A stretch of DNA of 11,571 bases from Chlamydiota bacterium (GTDB lineage: Bacteria > Chlamydiota > Chlamydiia > Chlamydiales > SLFE01). Positions 6,444 to 11,571 of this stretch are shown here, piece after piece (position 1 is the first letter of the stretch; each line of letters opens with the position of its first letter). Under the pieces are notes generated by a model, which did no database searches, was not told the DNA's origin, and worked only from the letters and a program-made list of their open reading frames with translations. The stretch is from assembly GCA_011065065.1 (NCBI GenBank), contig JAAKFL010000041.1:1-11571 (forward strand). The letters are read 5' to 3'. The position numbers and the translations under genes are program-made.

Positions 6444-7952
6444 TTATATGCTCGATTGAATAAAGGCCTCAAGATCTTTTTTTAACTTCACTAAAGAGGG
6501 CTTATGAATATACATCATATGCCCAGCGTCATAATACTTCATCGTAATATTATTCCGTAAAATCGGATCTATCGGAAGATGGGCAAATGTATAGTCTGTT
6601 GCTGTATATGGTGTCGCTAAATCAAAATATCCACTTCCCACAAAAACACGGAAATGAGGATTCTGTGTCATGAGCTCCAATAAGTCTTCATTCATATTGA
6701 GATATTGATTCTTCGCTTTGCTCCAATCCCAAGGCCATACACTCGACAAAATCTCATATTCACGCTCTTCTTTCCACTCCAAGTCTTCATATAAGTACTG
6801 ATTCATTGTCGCTGTAAAAGCAGGAATGAGTAAACTCAACGTCGGATCATATGAAACCTGTGAAGAAGTAGGATCTTGGTCAATCCCCGTGATACGACCA
6901 TCAAATCGACTGATCAAACGATCTTTCTCATTCAAAAGCTGTTTCGTAAATTGAGAAATATTAATTCGTAAATTTGACTGAAGAATATAATTCTCATCCA
7001 AACCAGTGAATTTCGCCAATTTAGCAGCAATATCCTTTTTTTCTTCAGATGAAAGATTATTTCCCTTCATCAAAGCCGTTGCGTACTCTCCCATCGCAAA
7101 CTCTTTCACTTGATTTTGCGTCTCAAAAAAGTTCTCGAGTAAATCCCTTTCTAACTTTTTATGATACCAAGCTGTAGCGGTATAAGAAGGAAGAAATGTC
7201 GCGAATGGAAGATCATTTCCCATAGCAAAATAATAGGCCTGAAAATCAAGAATCGTCGAAATCAGCATGATTCCGTTCAGCTCCATCCGATCCTTTTCGT
7301 AGAGATAATTGGCAAGACCGGTTGCACGTGTAGTTCCATAACTCTCTCCCGCTATAAACTTAGGCGAAGTCCACCGGTTATTTTTAGTTGTATAAAGGCG
7401 AATAAACTCTCCAACAGACTCAATATCTTCTTTCACCCCATGAAACTTTTTCTTATCCACATCTTTAGCCATACGGCTGTATCCCGTAGAAACCGGATCG
7501 ATAAAAACGAGGTCGGTCTGATCGAGTAATGAAAAGTCATTGTCTACCAAATGATAAGGGCGCTCAGGTGTCCCATTCATACTCATAGCCACCCGCTTAG
7601 GACCAAATGTCCCCAAGTGAAGCCATATCGATGCCGAACCCGGCCCTCCATTAAAACCAAACGTAATGGGCCGCGATGAAAGATCCTTCACCCCATCTTT
7701 CGTATAAGCAATGTAAAATATGCTCGCTTCCGTTTTCCCCTCTTCATCTTTCAACAACATGGTTCCTGCTGTTGCGGTATACTTGACAATTTTCCCCTGG
7801 ATCTTCACTTGATGCTGCGTCTGCACCACCTTCTCTTCTAACTCTTCAGTCTTCGATTCCTTGGCACTCTCTTCTTTCTTCTCTTCCGGATAAACAGAAA
7901 AAGGAGATATTGTTAAAAAAAAGATTAATAAATAGCGTAAAAAATAAAACAT
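6444..7952 (-). CDS. Secreted serine carboxypeptidase-like protein (peptidase family S10)
   Basis: From the ATG at 7952 the protein has 502 residues. It begins with a hydrophobic signal peptide (about residues 1-22) and a charged Lys/Glu-rich linker (23-42), so it is exported. S10 marks: NGGPGS oxyanion loop (101-106), GESYG with nucleophile Ser204, GYFDLATPY with Asp444, and DAGHMMY with His478; the alpha/beta-hydrolase triad is therefore complete. The family removes C-terminal residues from peptides, usually at acid pH; the natural substrate here is unknown. GAGGTGA lies just before the ATG, and an in-frame GTG at 7958 overlaps that site and is less likely. The DUF167 gene ends 25 bases upstream and the RING gene starts 26 bases downstream. 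Confidence 0.94.
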   Translation of the reverse strand: MFYFLRYLLIFFLTISPFSVYPEEKKEESAKESKTEELEEKVVQTQHQVKIQGKIVKYTATAGTMLLKDEEGKTEASIFYIAYTKDGVKDLSSRPITFGFNGGPGSASIWLHLGTFGPKRVAMSMNGTPERPYHLVDNDFSLLDQTDLVFIDPVSTGYSRMAKDVDKKKFHGVKEDIESVGEFIRLYTTKNNRWTSPKFIAGESYGTTRATGLANYLYEKDRMELNGIMLISTILDFQAYYFAMGNDLPFATFLPSYTATAWYHKKLERDLLENFFETQNQVKEFAMGEYATALMKGNNLSSEEKKDIAAKLAKFTGLDENYILQSNLRINISQFTKQLLNEKDRLISRFDGRITGIDQDPTSSQVSYDPTLSLLIPAFTATMNQYLYEDLEWKEEREYEILSSVWPWDWSKAKNQYLNMNEDLLELMTQNPHFRVFVGSGYFDLATPYTATDYTFAHLPIDPILRNNITMKYYDAGHMMYIHKPSLVKLKKDLEAFIQSSI

Positions 7953-7977
7953 ATTCACCTCATTAAGTATAAGCTCA

Positions 7978-8271
7978 TTATACCCAATCTTGTAGTCGCG
8001 AGTCCAGCTCTTTGAAGCTGATATTGTGAAAATAAACCCTTTTTTGACGGCTGGTTTCCCCAGAAATGAGAGAAATCCTTGTTTTGGAGATTTTAAGTCG
8101 TTTAGAAAGAAGGTTTATCAGGGCTCGATTAGCTTTTCCTTTTTCAGGAACAGCATTAAGACGTATTTTTAAAATATTTTCTTCCCATCCCACAATTAAA
8201 TCATTCTGACTCTTAGGGATAATCTTCACATTCAGAATGATACCGTTTTCAAATTTTTTATATTTATTCAT
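7978..8271 (-). CDS. DUF167 (UPF0235/YggU) family protein
   Basis: A 97-residue protein covering the whole DUF167 domain: V-KIIPKSQND near residue 16-24, LKIRLNAVPEKGKANRALI (34-52, the PExGKAN signature) and ISLISGETSRQKRV (66-79, the GxTSRxK signature). The family is widespread and has no settled biochemical function. The ATG at 8271 lies inside the pncA stop region: the two genes share 8 bases (ATGAATAA), and there is no good ribosome binding site of its own, so translation is likely coupled to pncA. Chlamydia trachomatis also has a member of this family. Confidence 0.93.
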   Translation of the reverse strand: MNKYKKFENGIILNVKIIPKSQNDLIVGWEENILKIRLNAVPEKGKANRALINLLSKRLKISKTRISLISGETSRQKRVYFHNISFKELDSRLQDWV

Positions 8272-8884
8272 TTAATAGTTGGTGGAGTGTGATCATAATG
8301 GCTCCATTTCGGTTCATCTCATCAAGAGCCTTTTGACTATCATTTGGGGACAGATCCACCCCTCGAATTCCATCTGTCACCACAAAGGTTTTATAGCCCA
8401 ATTCAAGGGCATCGAGCACCGTGGACCGGACGCAGTAATCAGTCGCAAGACCGGCACAATAAACATCGGTGATCTGATACTCCTTCAAAAATTCATTCAA
8501 ACCAGTTGAACGACGATGACCATCATCAAAGAAAGCGCTGTAGCTATCGATTAAAGGATCAGTTCCTTTAAAGACGATTTTATCGATCAGAGTGATATCC
8601 CATCCTGGGTAGAATTCAGCTCCTTTAGATTTTTGAACGCAGTGATCGGGCCACAAAATTTGGTCGACCCCTTGCAATTTAATGATATCCCCAACATCTT
8701 TTTCATGTTCAGAGGCAAAGCTTTTGTGATTAGCAGGGTGCCAATCTTTAGACGCGACAATCACATCCCAATCCATGTCCAACAAAGCATTGATGGTGGG
8801 AATGATTTGATCTCCTTCCGGTACAGGTAATGTACCACCAGGAAAAAAATCATTTTGGAGATCAACCAAAAGTAATGCTTTCAT
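8264..8884 (-). CDS. pncA: Nicotinamidase
   Basis: Hydrolyses nicotinamide to nicotinate and ammonia in the cytoplasm, the first step of NAD salvage. 206 residues. The isochorismatase-fold triad is present: Asp8 (LLLVDLQNDF), Lys106 (IVFKGTDP) and Cys151 (GLATDYCV). Metal ligands are visible as Asp47 and His49 (KDWHP), His53 and His81 (WPDHCVQ), which separates true nicotinamidases from other isochorismatase-like hydrolases. The ATG is 2 bases after the pncB stop codon, with AGGG about 8 bases upstream. Product feeds directly to the pncB enzyme encoded just before it. Confidence 0.95.
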   Translation of the reverse strand: MKALLLVDLQNDFFPGGTLPVPEGDQIIPTINALLDMDWDVIVASKDWHPANHKSFASEHEKDVGDIIKLQGVDQILWPDHCVQKSKGAEFYPGWDITLIDKIVFKGTDPLIDSYSAFFDDGHRRSTGLNEFLKEYQITDVYCAGLATDYCVRSTVLDALELGYKTFVVTDGIRGVDLSPNDSQKALDEMNRNGAIMITLHQLLNE

Positions 8885-8886
8885 CG

Positions 8887-10353
8887 TTATGCCCTATGTC
8901 GAATGTCTTTAATCAGATTTACTTTAAGACGATACAACTTATTTTCCATTCCTACAACATATTGGTGAGGATTCAAAAAGCGTTTAATCCCCGGATGGAA
9001 CTGATCCATGTTGTTAAACGTATTTTTTTGAATGTCTGAAATAGAAGGGGACTCATAACACAACTTTCCCTGACGAAAGATGGGGACAAGTAAATCATGT
9101 CCGGTTAATGATGAGGGAATGGTTTTTACTCGTGTGGGGTCGAGAGGGTCCACAATGGTCCATGTCTCTGGTGTTCCTTCGAGTTCATCATAAATCACAT
9201 CCGCAATCGCCATACTGTCATCATAAAATCGTCTGACTTGCAACATCCCCGGATTGGATATTTTAATCATCTGCTCAGATAACTTCAGGCGGTACTTCCA
9301 TTCAGACCCGGGGTGCTTGATAGCCGACAATTTATAAATGCCATCAATCGCAGCCTGATCTTTTGCAGTCGCTAACTTTGTTCCCACTCCCCAAACAGCC
9401 ACTTGAGCTCCTTGTTTCTTGAGATCTGCGATGACCGTTTCATCAAGCTCATTACTGGCGACAATTTGTGTCTCATGAAATCCCGCTTCATCCAACATCT
9501 TCCTGGCTTCGATACTCAGATAGGCCAGGTCTCCTGAATCCAAACGAATCCCATAAAACTTCTTCCCTTGCTCCCGCAACTTCATTCCCACTTCAATGGC
9601 ATTGCGGACTCCTTGAATGGTATCGTACGTATCAACCAGAAAAATTGTATTCCCTGGCATCGCTTCGGCAAAGGCGTAAAAAGAATCCACCTCTTCATCA
9701 AATGCGGTGATCCAACTGTGCGCATGGGTTCCTCTAACTGGAATTCCAAAGATCTTTCCCGCTAAAACATGCGAAGTCGCTTGACAGCCTCCGATAAACG
9801 CCGCGCGGCTCGCCGTTAAAGCTCCGTCAATCCCCTGCGCACGCCTCATCCCAAACTCCAAAACGCTATCTCTATTCGCGGCAAGCTTCACGCGTGAAGC
9901 TTTTGTCGCAATGAGTGTCGGAAAGTTAATGAGATTCAGCAAGGGGCTTTCCAATAATTGACATTGGATGATTGGCCCTTTCACACGGATTAATGGCTCC
10001 TGCGGAAAGACAAGAGTTCCTTCAGGAATGGCGTCGATATCGCAGGTGAAGTGCAATTCAGACAAATATTTCAGAAAGTCGTCGGAAAAATAACGGTTAC
10101 CGTCGTAATCGAGAAGTGTCGATAGATAATCGAGATCAGCAGAATCGTAATGGAAATCTTCCAGAAAACTGATCGCCGCTTCTAATCCTGCAGCAACGGC
10201 ATATCCCCCTTTAAAAGGATTTTTCCGAAAGTGTAAATGGTAGATCGCTTCGCTATCACGAAGCCCCACTTTCCAATACCCACAGGCCATAGTGAGCTGA
10301 TAGAAGTCTGTCAAAAGTGACAGAGAATCACTGTAGAAATCATGTAGTTTCAT
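8887..10353 (-). CDS. pncB: Nicotinate phosphoribosyltransferase
   Basis: Converts nicotinate and PRPP (with ATP hydrolysis) to nicotinate mononucleotide, entering the Preiss-Handler route to NAD. 488 residues, the size of the longer bacterial form. Conserved segments: LLTDFYQLTMACGYW (13-27), FRKNPFKGGYAVAAGLE (42-58), EFGMRRAQGIDGA (166-178), GTHAHSW (208-214, containing the histidine region that is phosphorylated in the family), LVDTYDT (239-245) and RLDSGDL (270-276). A second PncB-like region (WGVGTKLATA) binds phosphate. It is followed after 2 bases by pncA. The upstream lipoprotein gene ends 29 bases before the ATG. Confidence 0.96.
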   Translation of the reverse strand: MKLHDFYSDSLSLLTDFYQLTMACGYWKVGLRDSEAIYHLHFRKNPFKGGYAVAAGLEAAISFLEDFHYDSADLDYLSTLLDYDGNRYFSDDFLKYLSELHFTCDIDAIPEGTLVFPQEPLIRVKGPIIQCQLLESPLLNLINFPTLIATKASRVKLAANRDSVLEFGMRRAQGIDGALTASRAAFIGGCQATSHVLAGKIFGIPVRGTHAHSWITAFDEEVDSFYAFAEAMPGNTIFLVDTYDTIQGVRNAIEVGMKLREQGKKFYGIRLDSGDLAYLSIEARKMLDEAGFHETQIVASNELDETVIADLKKQGAQVAVWGVGTKLATAKDQAAIDGIYKLSAIKHPGSEWKYRLKLSEQMIKISNPGMLQVRRFYDDSMAIADVIYDELEGTPETWTIVDPLDPTRVKTIPSSLTGHDLLVPIFRQGKLCYESPSISDIQKNTFNNMDQFHPGIKRFLNPHQYVVGMENKLYRLKVNLIKDIRHRA

Positions 10354-10368
10354 AGGCCTAGTACCAGC

Positions 10369-10397
10369 ATTATAGCCACGAGCTACTTTTGTGGAAA
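10369..10397 (-). promoter_or_regulatory. Candidate internal promoter for pncB
   Basis: Read on the minus strand: TTTCCA (10397-10392), 17-base spacer, TATAAT (10374-10369). The -10 is a perfect match and the -35 matches four of six. The leader would be only about 8-9 bases, with no clear Shine-Dalgarno sequence, so it would give a nearly leaderless pncB mRNA. The -35 lies inside the end of the lipoprotein gene. Confidence 0.4.
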
Positions 10398-10739
10398 CTG
10401 ATTTTCTAAAATATGCATTTTTTTCTGCTGAAGTTCAATAATGATTTCGCGAATCTGATTTGCCCTGTCTTGAAATTGTTGTCCTTCTTTCACCGACTCG
10501 CTAAATTCTTTAAACTCATCGAACACTTCTTTCTGCGCCTCCAGTTCCTCTTTCTGGAACTTACGCAAATTTATCTCCATCTCCTTCTGCAATTCTTTAA
10601 TCTGCTTGTCGATATCGATAACCTCTTCTCGCTGATCCGAAGGTAATGATGCGTATCGCTTATCCGAATTATCTCTCCCGCATGAAACACATATAAAAAC
10701 CAGGCAGATTAAGACTGGTAAATACTTGATTTTCGACAT
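10383..10739 (-). CDS. Small coiled-coil protein, probable lipoprotein, unknown function
   Basis: From the ATG at 10739 the protein has 118 residues. This start is chosen because AAGGAG (10747-10752) sits 7 bases upstream; the open frame extends to 10793 but would put residues ahead of the signal peptide. Residues 3-19 are a basic then hydrophobic signal (KIKYLPVLICLVFICVS) ending at Cys20. The lipobox CVSC is unusual in having Cys rather than Leu/Val at -3. Residues about 40-115 are almost all Glu, Lys, Gln, Leu and Ile in a heptad-like pattern, predicting a long helix or coiled coil. No named family is recognised. First gene of the minus-strand run, preceded by a good promoter. Confidence 0.85.
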   Translation of the reverse strand: MSKIKYLPVLICLVFICVSCGRDNSDKRYASLPSDQREEVIDIDKQIKELQKEMEINLRKFQKEELEAQKEVFDEFKEFSESVKEGQQFQDRANQIREIIIELQQKKMHILENQFPQK

Positions 10740-10764
10740 GTTGAAACTCCTTGTTTTAAACATA

Positions 10765-10793
10765 TTCATACTAACAAATACACTTGATTTCAA
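10765..10793 (-). promoter_or_regulatory. Promoter of the lipoprotein-pncB-pncA run
   Basis: Read on the minus strand: TTGAAA (10793-10788), 17-base spacer, TATGAA (10770-10765). The hexamers match the consensus at five and four positions. Expected start is near 10758, giving a leader of about 19 bases that contains the AAGGAG site. Confidence 0.5.
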
Positions 10794-10812
10794 TGATAAT
10801 AAACCTTATTCT
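10784..10812 (+). promoter_or_regulatory. Promoter of the exported-protein gene, overlapping the divergent one
   Basis: TTGATT (10784-10789), 17-base spacer, TATTCT (10807-10812); each hexamer matches four of six or better. The -35 overlaps by two bases the -35 of the minus-strand promoter, so RNA polymerase can probably occupy only one at a time. Leader about 18 bases. Confidence 0.45.
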
Positions 10813-10837
10813 AAGTGTTTAAACCCAAGTTGGTTTT

Positions 10838-11551
10838 ATGAAAAATTTTATTTTTATTCTTTTATGCGTCATTTCTCCAGTTCTCTGTCAGGCAGAGCCG
10901 CTTTATCTCCGTGAAAACCTCAATCACGCCAAAAAAGGGGACTATCTGGTAACGGTGAGAAATAAAAATTATACTTTAATTTTGATCAATGAGAAATCGA
11001 ATAAATCACTGATTATTCAAGAGATCACCATCCCACAGCAAAAATTTCCGTCAAATATTGGGACATGGAGAGCTTGGGTGGAAAGTGGAGCTCCCAATCA
11101 TACGGCGTGGGTGACCTATAAAGTTGACCTCAATAACGGGGCCCTTCAAAATCTTTATTCTTATTCTCATCGCAGCTGGGTTAACATTTCTGAGACTGAC
11201 AATATTTTTACAAAATTAATTAATATGCCTTTTCATCCTTTACCTGACAGACAAAGAAGGTATGTGGGAACATCAGATGGGCGCCGCAGGCTGTGGCATC
11301 CACGGATGGTTGTCGAAGGGCAAGTGATCCCAAATGTGACCTTTGATGCCTGGTCAAGTCAATGGCCATGTGACCAGTCGCCGCTTTCTGAAAAATCGAT
11401 TCAAATTTATATTCCACAGGATGGACAGGGGTATCCTAACTACTTTCCTTATTGGATGAGTGTGAGAGCGACTGTAGGAAAAACGCAGTTGAGGATTGTC
11501 GATTCTGGGAGTGGTCTAGAGTCACCGCGATCTTTTCCTGCGACTATTTAG
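10838..11551 (+). CDS. Exported protein of unknown function
   Basis: A 237-residue protein with a Sec signal peptide: MKNFIFILLCVISPVLCQA, cleavage expected after CQA at residue 19. The mature part is rich in Trp, Tyr and Asn and has beta-type alternation (DYLVTVRNKNYTLILIN, KSLIIQEITIP), suggesting a compact beta-rich periplasmic or outer-surface domain. An Arg-rich stretch, RQRRYVGTSDGRRRLWHP, lies near residues 138-155. Only one Cys (in WPCDQ) remains after signal removal, so no internal disulfide is possible. The C-terminus reads like a VRATVGKTQLRIVDSG strand pair. I cannot place it in a family. No strong ribosome binding site is seen before the ATG. A T-run follows the stop but no clear stem precedes it. 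Confidence 0.85.
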   Translation: MKNFIFILLCVISPVLCQAEPLYLRENLNHAKKGDYLVTVRNKNYTLILINEKSNKSLIIQEITIPQQKFPSNIGTWRAWVESGAPNHTAWVTYKVDLNNGALQNLYSYSHRSWVNISETDNIFTKLINMPFHPLPDRQRRYVGTSDGRRRLWHPRMVVEGQVIPNVTFDAWSSQWPCDQSPLSEKSIQIYIPQDGQGYPNYFPYWMSVRATVGKTQLRIVDSGSGLESPRSFPATI

Positions 11552-11571
11552 CTTTTTTTTTACCGCGAAGA

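Noticed and set aside
5935..10365. CTAGTACC at 5935 and 10358 as solo ends of the 166-bp palindrome
   Set aside because: Only eight or nine bases match; in 11.5 kb on two strands this can be chance.
10413..10646. Leu/Phe-rich open frame opposite the lipoprotein gene
   Set aside because: Composition is what antisense of a Glu/Lys/Gln-rich coiled coil yields; no start signal.
11549..11571. Terminator after the exported-protein gene
   Set aside because: A T run is present but I find no stem before it, and the window ends.

Overview
The window looks like chromosomal DNA of a chlamydia outside the Chlamydiaceae, that is, an amoeba-associated lineage of the Parachlamydia / Waddlia / Simkania type. 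The grounds are the style of the housekeeping proteins (phosphoglucose isomerase, TrmB, a DUF167 protein), moderate to low G+C, and two eukaryote-like genes typical of host-associated bacteria: a leucine-rich-repeat (LRR) protein and a RING-finger protein. The genus cannot be fixed from sequence alone.

Positions 1-2502 (all minus strand): pgi, a strong hairpin, a PVC/myxobacterial-type protein of unknown function, a YacG-like zinc protein, and the first codons of a tyrosine recombinase of the XerC/XerD type that runs off the left edge. The last three overlap end to start and look translationally coupled.

Positions 2503-2980: a 478-bp gene-free stretch. It holds an inverted pair of a 35-bp 'aggat' repeat and a 166-bp near-perfect palindrome resembling a MITE. 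The palindrome lies directly in front of the LRR gene (2981-4240, plus strand), a candidate secreted effector with a nuclear-localisation-like tail. The 3' end of that gene overlaps the end of a convergent pair, trmB and an uncharacterised protein (5856-4221).

Positions 5857-6084: a good sigma70-type promoter for trmB and a second copy of the 35-bp inverted-repeat pair. Here the arms are the other way round and are followed by a T tract on the minus strand, so it can end transcription from the right.

Positions 6085-10739 (minus strand): a tight run of six genes, transcribed right to left. They are a small coiled-coil lipoprotein, pncB, pncA, a DUF167 (YggU) protein, a secreted serine carypeptidase-type (S10, serine carboxypeptidase) enzyme, and a membrane-anchored RING-finger protein. 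pncA and pncB together turn nicotinamide into nicotinate mononucleotide (NAD salvage). The S10 enzyme and the RING protein look host- or envelope-directed.

Positions 10740-11571: overlapping back-to-back promoters drive the lipoprotein run leftwards and an exported protein of unknown function rightwards. No rRNA, tRNA, CRISPR array or transposase gene was seen. The parts most worth following are the RING protein at the end of a metabolic operon, the LRR protein next to a MITE-like palindrome, and the coupled unknown/yacG/xer set.
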